Below, piece by piece: positions 1-9,223 of a stretch of 64,000 bases of DNA. Under the pieces are notes generated by a model, which was not told the DNA's origin, ran no database searches, and saw only the letters and a list, made by a program, of their open reading frames with translations. Position numbers and translations under genes: made by a program. Source of the DNA: V1-33 sp964523105 (lineage in GTDB: Bacteria > Verrucomicrobiota > Verrucomicrobiia > Verrucomicrobiales > V1-33); NCBI GenBank assembly GCA_964523105.1, contig CAZFZN010000007.1, forward strand, positions 124,001 to 188,000, given 5' to 3'. How positions within the stretch are numbered: the stretch's first letter is position 1; every line of letters begins with the position of its first letter.

Positions 1-2240
1 CGGCACTGCGTTCGCCGCCGGGAAAAGGCTCGGTGACGGTCAATGCCAACGGCAGTTTCACCTACACTCCAAATCCCAACACCAACGGCGCCGACTCTTT
101 CACCTATCGTGTCAGCGACGGAACGGTGAACTCCAACGACGCCACTGTCAGCCTCACTATCAATCCGGTGAACGACGCGCCGACAGGAGTGCCTGACAGC
201 TATCGCACGCCGGTCAATACGCCGCTGGTCGTTTCCCTGACCGATCCGTCAGGCCAGCCCACCACCACGGAAACGCTGGTGGCCGCCGGCAGCCCTGTGC
301 CCATCGGCGATCCGGCGGAGGTGGACCTGCCGGATTGGCGCTTTCTGGACGACGGCAGCGATCAGGGCACGGCATGGCGCAATCCCGGGTTCGCCGACGC
401 CTCGTGGTCTTCCGGCAAGGCGGAACTCGGCTACGGCGACGCCGCGGACGGCCGGCCGGAACGCACGGAAGTGCTGTTCGGACCCGACTCCGGCAACAAA
501 TACGCCACGACCTATTTCCGGACCACGTTTGAAGTGACTGACAAGAGTGCGCTCTCGGGTTTGGGCCTGCTGCTGATGCGGGACGACGCTGCGATCGTCT
601 ATTTGAACGGCGCGGAGATCTACCGCGACCAGTCGGATAACGGGTTTCCCGATTTGCCGGCCAACCCGGCCTACGACGCCTACGCCAACGGCACCATCAG
701 CAACGCCGACGAAGCGACGCTGCGCGACCTGACGTCACTGATGACACCCGGAGCCGTGCAGTTGCTGGCCGAAGGCACGAACACCCTCGCGGTGGAAGTC
801 CACCAGGCCAACGGCGGCAGCAGCGACATGAGCATGGACCTGGAACTGACCGCCGAACGCGGCCCGTACGCCGGCGTGCTCTACAATGACATCGAAGCCG
901 ACGGGCAGCCGATGACGGCGCAACTCATCACACCGCCCGCCAGCGGGAGCCTGACATTGAATGCCAACGGCACGTTCAGCTACACACCCGCGGCGAATTT
1001 CACCGGCATCGTCACGTTCGTCTATCGCGCCAGCGACGGTGCTCTGCAGTCGGGCAACACCACCGTGACGATCACTGTCGCCTCCGCCGGCAATGCTCCG
1101 CCCCTGGCGGAAAACGACGCCTATGCCACCAATGAGGACACGCCCCTGACGGTTTCCGCTCCGGGCGTTCTCACGAATGACAGCGACCCGGAAAGCGGCG
1201 CCCTGACGGCTCAGCCCGTAACCGGTCCCGCCAACGGCACGCTCACGCTCAATGAGAACGGCTCGTTCCTTTACACCCCGTCGCCGAATTATTTTGGCCC
1301 CGACAGTTTCACCTACCGCGCGCGCGATCCGTTCAACGCAAACTCACAGCCCGCCACGGTCACCCTGACCGTACATCCGGTGAATGATGCGCCCGTCGCG
1401 GCGGCGGACACCTACGGCACCAATCCCAACACCACGCTCAGCGTTGCCGCCGCGCAGGGGGTGCTGGTGAACGACACCGATGTGGAGGGCACGGCGCTGA
1501 CCGCCTCTCTCGTCACGCCGCCGGCCAGCGGCACGCTGACACTCAATCCGTCCGGAGCTTTCACTTACACTCCTCCCGCCGGCTTCTCGGGTGTGCGCAC
1601 GTTTTCCTATCGAGCGAGCGACGGCCTGGCGTTCTCCAACACGGTGACGGTGACCATCAGCATCAATGGCGCTCCGGCGGCCGGCGCGAACAGCTATACC
1701 ACCGCCGAGGATACGGCACTCAACGTGATCGCACCGGGTGTTCTCCTCAACGACAGCGACCCCGAGAGTCAGCCGCTCACGGCGGTGAATCCCACCCAGC
1801 CGGCGCAGGGAAGTGTGGCGCTGAATGCGAACGGTTCCTTCACTTACACGCCGGTTGCGAACTTCTTCGGCAGCGACAGCTTCACCTATCAGGCGAGCGA
1901 CGGAGTGCGCCTGTCCGCGCCGGCCACCGTCAACATCACCGTCACACCGGTCAACGATCCGCCCGTGGCGCAGAACGACAGCTACACCGGCCTGCCGGGA
2001 GCAGCGCTCAGTGTCAGTGCCGCGCAGGGCGTGCTGGCCAACGACAGCGATCCGGAGAACGCCCCGCTCACCCTCACCCAGCTCAGCGCCCCGGGCAGCG
2101 GCGTGCTCAATCTCGCGGCGGACGGCTCTTTCAGCTATGTGCCGAACGCCGGCTTCACCGGCACGGATTCCTTCACCTATCGCGTCAGTGACGGCACGCT
2201 CAATTCCGCTCCGGCTGTCGTCACGCTGAACATCGAGCAG
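1..2240 (+). repeat. Tandem Big_9/cadherin-like Ig repeats (coding)
   Basis: About six repeats of roughly 90-100 residues are encoded here. Each has an N[DP][AP]P...ND.Y start, a central GVLxND[ST]D, a xG[ST]LxLxxxGSFxYTP strand and a closing DSFTYRxSDG. The second is interrupted by another domain at about 282-860. The protein repeats are diverged at DNA level, so these are old duplications rather than a recent tandem array. Confidence 0.75.
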
Positions 2241-5200
2241 CCCGGCGACGACATCGTCCTCAACGAAATCTTCTACCGTCCCGGCGGAGGTTATCCCGAA
2301 GATACGTCACTGGAGTGGATCGAACTCCACAACCGCGGCGCGATCACGATCGACCTCACCGGCTGGACTATCAGCAGCGGCGTGACCTATGCATTCCCCG
2401 CCGGCCGAACGATGGCCCCGGGCAGTTATCTGGTGGTCGCCGCCAGTGTGCCGGCATTCCAGGCGGCGAATCCCGGCGTCACCAGTGTCATCGGCGGCTG
2501 GACGGGCACGCTCTCCAACGGCGGGGAGCGCATCCGCCTCACCGACAACCTTGGCAACGACCAGGACGAAGTCACCTATGCCAGCGAAGGCGACTGGGCC
2601 GAGCGCGTGCGGGAGACGCAATTCAACGGCTGGGAGTGGAGCACGCTGGCGGACGGCGGCGGACGCAGCATGGAACTGCGCAATCCGCAGGTGAGCAATG
2701 ACAACGGCCAGAACTGGATCGTCTCGCAGACGGTCGGCGGGACGCCCGGTGCGGCCAACACGGCGCTCACAACCAACATTCCCCCTGTCATCAAAGCGGT
2801 GAAGCATTCGCCTCCCGTGCCGGCGAGCACCGACCGCGTGCGCATTTCCTGCGAACTTAACGACGAATCCGCATTCTCCTCGCTGAGTGCCACGCTCTTC
2901 TGGCGCAATGCCACCACCACCACGCCCGGGGCGTGGCAGCAGGTGGCGATGTCGCAGGACGGACGCGGCGAATGGTTTGCCCAGCTCGAGCCGCTCGCGA
3001 ATCTCGCCATCGTCGAGTTTTACATTTCCTCCACCGACGGCACCAACACCCGCACCTGGCCGGCTCCCACCAGCGAAGGCCAAAACGCGAACTGCCAGTA
3101 TCAGGTCAGCAACGAGGCCGTCTCCACCACAGCCGAAACGGTGCGCCTGACACTCACCGCGGCGGAGAACGCCGCGTTCAACGGCGTCAACTCCAACAGC
3201 GACCGCCAGTTCAACAACACGCTCATCATCATCCGCGGCCAGGAATCCGAAATCCGTTACCGCTGCGACATGCGCATCCGGGGCAACTCCAGCCGCAACT
3301 ATCAGTTCCGCCCGCTGCGCGTCAACATTCCCTCGGACGACGACCTCGACGGGTGGACGCGCTTCAATCTCAATCCCCGCAATCCCCATCTGCAGCACTT
3401 CGGCATGCGGCTCTTCCAGGCGGCCGGTTTGCGCGCGCCGGACAGCATCCCGGTGGAACTCCGGCGCAACGGCAACGAACAGACCACCAGCAGCGGCAGC
3501 ACTCCGGACTTCGGCATGTGGGTCATGATGGAGGATCTCAGCGGGGAAATGGTGGACAACCACTGGCCGGAAGCCAACACCGGCGGCATCTACAAAAAGG
3601 GCCGCAACGACTACTACTGGCGCGCCACCGCCAATCCTCCCAACAATCCCGACGGCCAGCTCGACGGCTGGCTCAAGCAGAACAATTCCGCGGCCAACGA
3701 CTGGACGGACTGCACGAACTTCTTCGATGTCTGGATGGCGGCCTGCGCCCCGCACTTCCCCGGCGCCGATCCTGAAGATGTTGCCGGCACCAACGGCAGC
3801 AGCAGCACCGGCATCGGCGACTGGGACGGCACTGCGTTCAATGCCGCCCAGCTCGCCAGCGTGGACACCGTCGCCGATCTTGAACAATGGGCGCGCTGGT
3901 TCGCGGTGATGACCATCCTTCAGGACAACGAAACCAACGCCTCCAACGGTCAGGACGACGACTACGGCGCCTACTTCGCGCCGCGCACCGTGGGCGTCAC
4001 GCCGCAGCGCCGGCTCCAGTTCATCGCGCACGACCTCGACACCATTTTCGGCCTTGGCGACAGCCCGCTGGCCTTCGATGCCCGCGGTTTGTATGACATG
4101 ACGGACAACAACTTCGTCTTCCGCCCGCTGCTGCCGCTGTTCGGCAACAACTCCACGCCCGGCAATGCCGCGTTCCTCGCGATGTACCACGGCGCCCTGC
4201 GGGAGCTTTTCGGCACCGTGTTCGACGCCGATAACTCGGTGAATCCCAATCCGCCGTTCTATCAACTCGTGGACTATCACCTCGGCGGCTGGTCCTCCAC
4301 TGCCAACCGCAACGCCGTCAAGAATTTCGTTACCCAGCGCCGCAGCTATCTGCTCGGACTGATTGGTGCCGGCAGCACCACGCCGCCTCCTGGTACTTCG
4401 AATGCCACTGTCACCTCCTCGCATGGTGCGCTCTTCATCAGCGAAATCATGACGGACAACGTCTCCGCCTACAACTACAGCGGCACCTTCCCTGACTTCA
4501 TCGAGCTGCAGAACACCGGCGCCTCCGCCGTGAACCTGGCGGGCATGAGCCTCACCGACGATCCGCTGGTGAAGGCCAAATATGTCTTCCCGGCAGGCAC
4601 CTCCATCGGCGCGGGCGCACGGCTCGTCATTTACGCCGACAGCGCGGCAACTCCCGGACAGCACACGGGTTTCGGACTCGATAATGACGGCGGCGTGGTG
4701 CAGCTCTACAATACCGTCGCGGCAGGGCAGGCCCTCATCGATGCCGTGACCTATGGCCTTCAGCCGGCTGACTTCAGCGTCGGCCGCACTGGCGCGGGCC
4801 TGACGACATGGGCGCTCTGCACACCGACCGCCGGCGCAGCCAACACCGCGGTCGCCACCCTGGCCGATCCCGCCGGTTTGCGCATCAACGAATTCCTCGG
4901 CAATGCCGACTACCGCGCCGCGAACGACTTCATCGAACTCTACAATTCCGCCGCCCAGCCCGTCGCCCTTGGCGGCATGAGCCTGACGGATGACTTCATC
5001 AACTATCCGGCGCGCCACGTCGTGCCGCCGCTCAGTTTCATGGCGGCCGGAGAGTTTGTGGAATTTGAAGCCAAAGGCGGCGGCGCCACCCCCGGCAATG
5101 CCCGCGAGCTGCCCTTCAATATCGATTCCACCTTCGGCTCCGTCGCCCTGCTCGGCGCCAACGGCACCGTGGTGGACCGTGCAGAAACGCTGCCGCAGTT

Positions 5201-6446
5201 CCGCGATGTCAGCGTCGGCCGGCTGCCCGACGGCACCGGCGCCTTCGTCGTCATGGCGCCCCCCACGCCCGGCTACAGCAACGCGGCGCTGCCGGACGGC
5301 TCGCTCGAACTGCTCAATTACCTGCGCATCACGGAACTGATGTACCATCCGGCTTCCGGCGCGCAGTCCGAGTACATCGAGTTCCGCAACATCAGCGATC
5401 TCGCCGGCTCGCCGGTCGAACTCGACTTGAGTGGAGTCGCGTTCAAAAACGGCATCACTTACACCTTCCCTGGCGGCACGACCCTGGCGCCGGGCGCCTT
5501 TCTCATCCTCGCTGAGAATGCCGCGGCCTTCAGCGCGCACTTCCCCGCCGTGCCGGTGTTCGGAGTTTACTCCGGAAGACTCGACAACGGCGGCGAACGT
5601 CTGCGCTTCGACCTTCCGGGGCTCAGTATCCCCATCCTCGATTTCAGTTATAACGACAACTGGCATCCCTCCACCGACGGCGGCGGCGACGCACTGCAAA
5701 TTGTCAGTGCCACCGGCTCGCCGGCCCTGTGGGACCGCAGTGAAGGCTGGCAGGCCAGCCCGGCCAATCCCGGAAGCGTCCCGCCCTACAGCGTTTACGC
5801 CGGGGCCGACTTCTCCGCCCCCGCCGGCGTGCCGGTGTTCCTCGACGGCGCGCTCAGTCCGGGGACGTTCTCGCCGCTCAGCAGCATCGCCCTGCAGTGG
5901 ACGCGCGACAGCGGCCCCGCGGCCGTCACCTTCACCACTCCGGCATGTGAGGACGCCAACGCCGTCTTTACTTCGCCGGGTGTCTATGTGCTCCGGCTCA
6001 CCGCCACTGCACCCGGGCCCGTCACGGTCACCGACCTCGTCACCGTCAGCGTGTATGAAACCTACGATTCGTGGGCGGCCTCCGCTCTCGCGGGCCAATC
6101 CCCGGCCAACCGGCTGCCGACTGCGGATACTGACAACGACGGCACGCCCAATGTCGCGGAATGGATTCTCGGCGGCAATGCCCTCAACGGAGCCATCACC
6201 GGTCAGCCCGTTCCCTCGTCCTCCGGCGGTCTGCTGTCCTTCACATGGCAGCGCAATCTCACGGCCGACCCGTCCATCGAAGTGATTCCGGAACTCAGCA
6301 CCGGACTCGACGACTGGCAAAGCGGCCCGGCGTTCCTGACCAGCGTGCCCGGCGCCGTTTCCGGAACTCTCCAGACATGGACCTCCACGGAAGTCCCCGC
6401 CGGCCGCACCCGCGCCCAGGCCAGACTGCGTGTGGTGATGCCATAA
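1..6446 (+). CDS. Giant secreted CotH/lamin-tail-domain surface protein (5' partial)
   Basis: The frame is open from base 3, and the first residues (a KGSVTVNANGSFTYTP-type strand) lie in the middle of a repeat, so the true start is upstream of the window. Counting from the GTG at 33, tandem Big_9/cadherin-like Ig repeats (signatures GVLxNDSDPE, GSFxYTP, DSFTYRxSDG) occupy residues 1-735. One repeat is split at about residue 84 by a ~190-residue galactose-binding-like insert. A lamin-tail domain (LNEIFYRPGG, WIELHNRG) starts near residue 740. A CotH kinase-like domain runs about 1037-1440 (MRIRGNSSRNY, HDLDTIFGLGD near 1333). Three further lamin-tail domains, a PKD-like domain, a calcium-loop-like DTDNDGTPNVAEW and the shared terminal module end the protein. 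CotH-family domains can phosphorylate proteins, but in these giant proteins the role is unproven. An extracellular adhesive or structural role is inferred. Confidence 0.85.
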   Translation, partial: ALRSPPGKGSVTVNANGSFTYTPNPNTNGADSFTYRVSDGTVNSNDATVSLTINPVNDAPTGVPDSYRTPVNTPLVVSLTDPSGQPTTTETLVAAGSPVPIGDPAEVDLPDWRFLDDGSDQGTAWRNPGFADASWSSGKAELGYGDAADGRPERTEVLFGPDSGNKYATTYFRTTFEVTDKSALSGLGLLLMRDDAAIVYLNGAEIYRDQSDNGFPDLPANPAYDAYANGTISNADEATLRDLTSLMTPGAVQLLAEGTNTLAVEVHQANGGSSDMSMDLELTAERGPYAGVLYNDIEADGQPMTAQLITPPASGSLTLNANGTFSYTPAANFTGIVTFVYRASDGALQSGNTTVTITVASAGNAPPLAENDAYATNEDTPLTVSAPGVLTNDSDPESGALTAQPVTGPANGTLTLNENGSFLYTPSPNYFGPDSFTYRARDPFNANSQPATVTLTVHPVNDAPVAAADTYGTNPNTTLSVAAAQGVLVNDTDVEGTALTASLVTPPASGTLTLNPSGAFTYTPPAGFSGVRTFSYRASDGLAFSNTVTVTISINGAPAAGANSYTTAEDTALNVIAPGVLLNDSDPESQPLTAVNPTQPAQGSVALNANGSFTYTPVANFFGSDSFTYQASDGVRLSAPATVNITVTPVNDPPVAQNDSYTGLPGAALSVSAAQGVLANDSDPENAPLTLTQLSAPGSGVLNLAADGSFSYVPNAGFTGTDSFTYRVSDGTLNSAPAVVTLNIEQPGDDIVLNEIFYRPGGGYPEDTSLEWIELHNRGAITIDLTGWTISSGVTYAFPAGRTMAPGSYLVVAASVPAFQAANPGVTSVIGGWTGTLSNGGERIRLTDNLGNDQDEVTYASEGDWAERVRETQFNGWEWSTLADGGGRSMELRNPQVSNDNGQNWIVSQTVGGTPGAANTALTTNIPPVIKAVKHSPPVPASTDRVRISCELNDESAFSSLSATLFWRNATTTTPGAWQQVAMSQDGRGEWFAQLEPLANLAIVEFYISSTDGTNTRTWPAPTSEGQNANCQYQVSNEAVSTTAETVRLTLTAAENAAFNGVNSNSDRQFNNTLIIIRGQESEIRYRCDMRIRGNSSRNYQFRPLRVNIPSDDDLDGWTRFNLNPRNPHLQHFGMRLFQAAGLRAPDSIPVELRRNGNEQTTSSGSTPDFGMWVMMEDLSGEMVDNHWPEANTGGIYKKGRNDYYWRATANPPNNPDGQLDGWLKQNNSAANDWTDCTNFFDVWMAACAPHFPGADPEDVAGTNGSSSTGIGDWDGTAFNAAQLASVDTVADLEQWARWFAVMTILQDNETNASNGQDDDYGAYFAPRTVGVTPQRRLQFIAHDLDTIFGLGDSPLAFDARGLYDMTDNNFVFRPLLPLFGNNSTPGNAAFLAMYHGALRELFGTVFDADNSVNPNPPFYQLVDYHLGGWSSTANRNAVKNFVTQRRSYLLGLIGAGSTTPPPGTSNATVTSSHGALFISEIMTDNVSAYNYSGTFPDFIELQNTGASAVNLAGMSLTDDPLVKAKYVFPAGTSIGAGARLVIYADSAATPGQHTGFGLDNDGGVVQLYNTVAAGQALIDAVTYGLQPADFSVGRTGAGLTTWALCTPTAGAANTAVATLADPAGLRINEFLGNADYRAANDFIELYNSAAQPVALGGMSLTDDFINYPARHVVPPLSFMAAGEFVEFEAKGGGATPGNARELPFNIDSTFGSVALLGANGTVVDRAETLPQFRDVSVGRLPDGTGAFVVMAPPTPGYSNAALPDGSLELLNYLRITELMYHPASGAQSEYIEFRNISDLAGSPVELDLSGVAFKNGITYTFPGGTTLAPGAFLILAENAAAFSAHFPAVPVFGVYSGRLDNGGERLRFDLPGLSIPILDFSYNDNWHPSTDGGGDALQIVSATGSPALWDRSEGWQASPANPGSVPPYSVYAGADFSAPAGVPVFLDGALSPGTFSPLSSIALQWTRDSGPAAVTFTTPACEDANAVFTSPGVYVLRLTATAPGPVTVTDLVTVSVYETYDSWAASALAGQSPANRLPTADTDNDGTPNVAEWILGGNALNGAITGQPVPSSSGGLLSFTWQRNLTADPSIEVIPELSTGLDDWQSGPAFLTSVPGAVSGTLQTWTSTEVPAGRTRAQARLRVVMP

Positions 6447-6771
6447 AACGCATGCCCTGTCCGGGCCGGCACGGCTCGTCTTTGCCTGACAGAATTTCCG
6501 GAGACGCATGGAACCCCGGGGAGACGCGGCGGCGTTCGCCGGGAGCCGCCGTTCCTGTGCGGCTGCCGCCGATTTCCAAAATAATTGCAGCCCCCGCGCC
6601 GCTTCTGTGGTAGAATCCTTACAAAATTCAGTTTCGTCGCGACCTCACAAATTCACATCCACTCTCAAACGCCGGACCCCCGCCGGCGACAGGGCGGAGA
6701 GAAGTCGAACAGTTATGCTGAACCGCTGATTTCCGCACCGCCGCAGGCGCCTCCCGGCCAAGGAGGCCCCC
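6447..6771. other. Intergenic region with possible promoter for the lipid operon
   Basis: This 325-base gap holds no credible gene. It contains a GC-rich imperfect hairpin around 6525-6555 that might end the upstream transcript, and one CCTGACA heptamer at 6485-6491. A TAGAAT at 6611-6616 resembles a -10 box, but the best upstream TTGCAG (6585-6590) is 20 bases away, which is too far for a good match. A strong AGGAGG at 6761-6766 sits five bases before the next start codon. Confidence 0.4.
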
Positions 6772-7728
6772 ATGAATGACAAATCAAGATTCCTGCGATG
6801 GATCGGACAGCCGCCCGCGAAGCCGGGGGGAGTTCCGAAGGTGGGACTGGCGCTCTCTGCGGGCGGTGCCCGCGGTCTGGCCCATGCCGGCGTCATTCAG
6901 GTGCTGGAGGAGAACGGAATTCCGGTGCATGCCGTCGCGGGCAGCAGCATGGGCGCCTACGTTGGCGCGCTGTGGGCTGCCGGATTGAGCGGGGCCGAAT
7001 TGCAGGAGAACGCGGCCAGAATCGCCGGCCGCTGGGCGCTCCTTCGCCTGCTCGATCCCGCGATTCCCCCGTTTCGCGGTCTGTTCCGGGGAAACCGGCT
7101 CCGTGCGCGCCTCGACGCCGACCTCGGCGGTGCGGACTTTTCCGATTTGAAGCGCGAGTTCTACGTGACCGCTGCCGACATCTCCTCGCATGAAATGCAG
7201 GTCATCAGTTCGGGGAATGTAGCGCTCGCGGTGCATGCCAGTGCGGCGGTGCCGGGACTGTGCGTGCCGGTGCGCGTCGGCGAACGCGAACTGGTGGACG
7301 GCGGCGTGGTGGACCCGCTGCCGGTGGATGTGCTGCGTGAGGCGGGTTGCCACATTGTGATTTCCTCCAGCGTCATTCCTTCACGTGCGGAGGTGGATGC
7401 CGGCATGGAGGGGCCGCACCGCCGTCCGCCGGGATGGCTGAGTCAGTGGAATCCCTTCGCCGCCGGAAATCTGATAGACATCCTCCGCCGCAGCATCACC
7501 TCCTCGCAAATTCGCACCGCCGGCATGAGCGAGTGCTTTGCCGACATCGTGCTCCGTCCTCACACCGCCGGCACCCGGTGGCACGACTACTGGAACTGGC
7601 AGCATTATTTCGCCCTCGGGCGCGCCGCTGCGGAAAGTCAGCTGCCCGCCATCATCGAACTGACAACCCCGCCTCCCTCCGTTCGCCATGAACACGATGA
7701 ACACCCGTCTCTGGCACTCGCGGCTTGA
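6772..7728 (+). CDS. Patatin-like phospholipase (RssA type)
   Basis: This is a cytoplasmic or membrane-associated serine acyl hydrolase expected to release fatty acids from lipids. All patatin landmarks are visible: the oxyanion loop SAGGARGLAHAG, the nucleophile elbow GSSMG with Ser59, and the catalytic Asp176 in VDGGVVDPLP. At 318 residues it matches the bacterial NTE/RssA size class. The ATG at 6772 has an AGGAGG five bases upstream, the clearest Shine-Dalgarno in the neighbourhood. It is first in an operon whose next genes activate and oxidise fatty acids, so it may supply acyl chains to them. Its 3' end overlaps the next gene by 41 bases, indicating translational coupling. The substrate is unknown. 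Confidence 0.9.
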   Translation: MNDKSRFLRWIGQPPAKPGGVPKVGLALSAGGARGLAHAGVIQVLEENGIPVHAVAGSSMGAYVGALWAAGLSGAELQENAARIAGRWALLRLLDPAIPPFRGLFRGNRLRARLDADLGGADFSDLKREFYVTAADISSHEMQVISSGNVALAVHASAAVPGLCVPVRVGERELVDGGVVDPLPVDVLREAGCHIVISSSVIPSRAEVDAGMEGPHRRPPGWLSQWNPFAAGNLIDILRRSITSSQIRTAGMSECFADIVLRPHTAGTRWHDYWNWQHYFALGRAAAESQLPAIIELTTPPPSVRHEHDEHPSLALAA

Positions 7729-9223
7729 TGCCGGTGAGTTGCGCGACCTCCAGGCCGCGAAGCTTCGCCGTTATCTCGCCACCCGGGTCCTCCCGTTCTC
7801 CGCCTTTTACCGCCGGCGCTTCGCCGAAGCGGGACTCAGCGCGGCCGACATCCGGTCGCTCGATGACCTGGCAAAAATCCCCTTCACCTCCAAGACGGAT
7901 CTGCTCAGCACGCCGGACGAACCGCAGCGCATCCGCGACTTTGTGCTCATTCCGGACGAACGCGTGCTGCGCCGTCAGCCCGGCACCGTTTTCGGCGCGC
8001 TGCGGCACGGCCGCGCCGGCATGAAATCACGGCTGGAGCACGAATTCCGGCCGCTGCTCATGACGAGCACCACGGGGCGCAGCAGCGGGCCGGTGCCCTT
8101 CGTTTTCACCGGGCATGACCTCGACATCCTCACTGAATCCGGCCGGCGCATCATGGAAGTGGGCGGTTCCGCCGTGACCAACCGCCACGCCAATCTCTTT
8201 CCCTTCGCCCCGCACCTAGCCTTCTGGCAGACGCACTACGCCGGCATCGGTCACGGCACGTTCTGTTTGAGCACCGGCGGCGGCAAAGTGATGGGAACGG
8301 AGGGCAACGTGGCGCTCCTCGAACGCATCGCACCGGAGGTCATCATCGGCATGCCCACGTTCATTTACCACGTCCTGACGCACGCCGTTTCGGAAGACCG
8401 GCACTGGCCGCAGTTGCGCAAAATCGTGCTCGGCGGCGAGAAGGTCCCCGCGGGATTGCGCCGCAAATTCCGCGCGCTCTGCGCCGAACTCGGCGCGGGC
8501 AGCGTGCAGGTGCTGGCCACCTTCGGATTCACCGAAGCGAAAATGGCATGGATGGAATGTCCGCCGCCCGCGGGGGAGGAAACGTCAGGCTATCACCTCA
8601 GCCCGGATTTCAACATTGTCGAAATCATCGATCCGGAAACCGGCCGCGCCGTCGCCGACGGGGAGCCGGGCGAGATCGTTTATACCGCGCTCGACAGCCG
8701 CGGCACCGTGGTGCTGCGCTACCGCACCGGCGACCGGATTGACGGCGGCCTGACCCATGAAGCCTGTCCGCACTGCGGGCGCACCTGCCCGCGGCTGGCG
8801 GGGAACATCTCCCGCGTGTCGGAAATGCGCTCCGTGCGCACCGACAAACTCAAGGGCACGCTGGTGGACTTCAACGAACTCGAACATGTGCTCGACGATC
8901 TCGATGAGCTTGGGGCATGGCAGATTGAGATCGGCAAAGTGCATGACGATCCCTACGAGTGCGATGAACTCGTGGTGCACGCCGTTCAGGTGCGCGGCGA
9001 CCGTGCCGGACTGGAGCATGAAATGGCGGCGCGCTTCTATCGGGCTGCGGAAATCCGTCCCAACCGCATCGTGTGGCACAGCGCGGAGGAAATGCGCGAG
9101 CGTCAGGGCGTGGGCCGGCTGCTCAAAGAGGAGAAGATCGTGGACCGCCGACCGAAAGCCGGCCACTCCGCCGCACCTGACAATTCCAGCCATGCTCCTT
9201 CCCCTGCCGCCCGTGTGTCATGA
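7688..9223 (+). CDS. PaaK/CapK-like AMP-dependent acyl-CoA ligase
   Basis: This is an ANL-superfamily adenylating enzyme, most like phenylacetate-CoA ligase. It would activate a carboxylic acid to its CoA thioester with ATP. Visible motifs are the phosphate loop TSTTGRSSGPVP (about residue 127), the VLRYRTGDR motif, and a CPHCGRTCPR cluster near residue 360 like the cysteine motif of PaaK-type enzymes. Length (511 aa) is slightly above PaaK because of an N-terminal extension and a polar tail. It overlaps the patatin gene, and its stop shares ATGA with the thiolase start, so it sits inside the beta-oxidation operon. Context argues for a fatty or aryl-alkanoic acid substrate, but the sequence alone does not decide which. 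A second in-frame ATG lies at 7697. Confidence 0.82.
   Translation: MNTMNTRLWHSRLDAGELRDLQAAKLRRYLATRVLPFSAFYRRRFAEAGLSAADIRSLDDLAKIPFTSKTDLLSTPDEPQRIRDFVLIPDERVLRRQPGTVFGALRHGRAGMKSRLEHEFRPLLMTSTTGRSSGPVPFVFTGHDLDILTESGRRIMEVGGSAVTNRHANLFPFAPHLAFWQTHYAGIGHGTFCLSTGGGKVMGTEGNVALLERIAPEVIIGMPTFIYHVLTHAVSEDRHWPQLRKIVLGGEKVPAGLRRKFRALCAELGAGSVQVLATFGFTEAKMAWMECPPPAGEETSGYHLSPDFNIVEIIDPETGRAVADGEPGEIVYTALDSRGTVVLRYRTGDRIDGGLTHEACPHCGRTCPRLAGNISRVSEMRSVRTDKLKGTLVDFNELEHVLDDLDELGAWQIEIGKVHDDPYECDELVVHAVQVRGDRAGLEHEMAARFYRAAEIRPNRIVWHSAEEMRERQGVGRLLKEEKIVDRRPKAGHSAAPDNSSHAPSPAARVS

Noticed and set aside
2307..6509. 1400-codon open frame antisense to the first giant gene
   Set aside because: It is a mirror of GC-rich codon bias: composition is Arg/Gly/Ala/Val-heavy, no domain is recognisable, and the plus-strand frame has clear CotH and lamin-tail domains.
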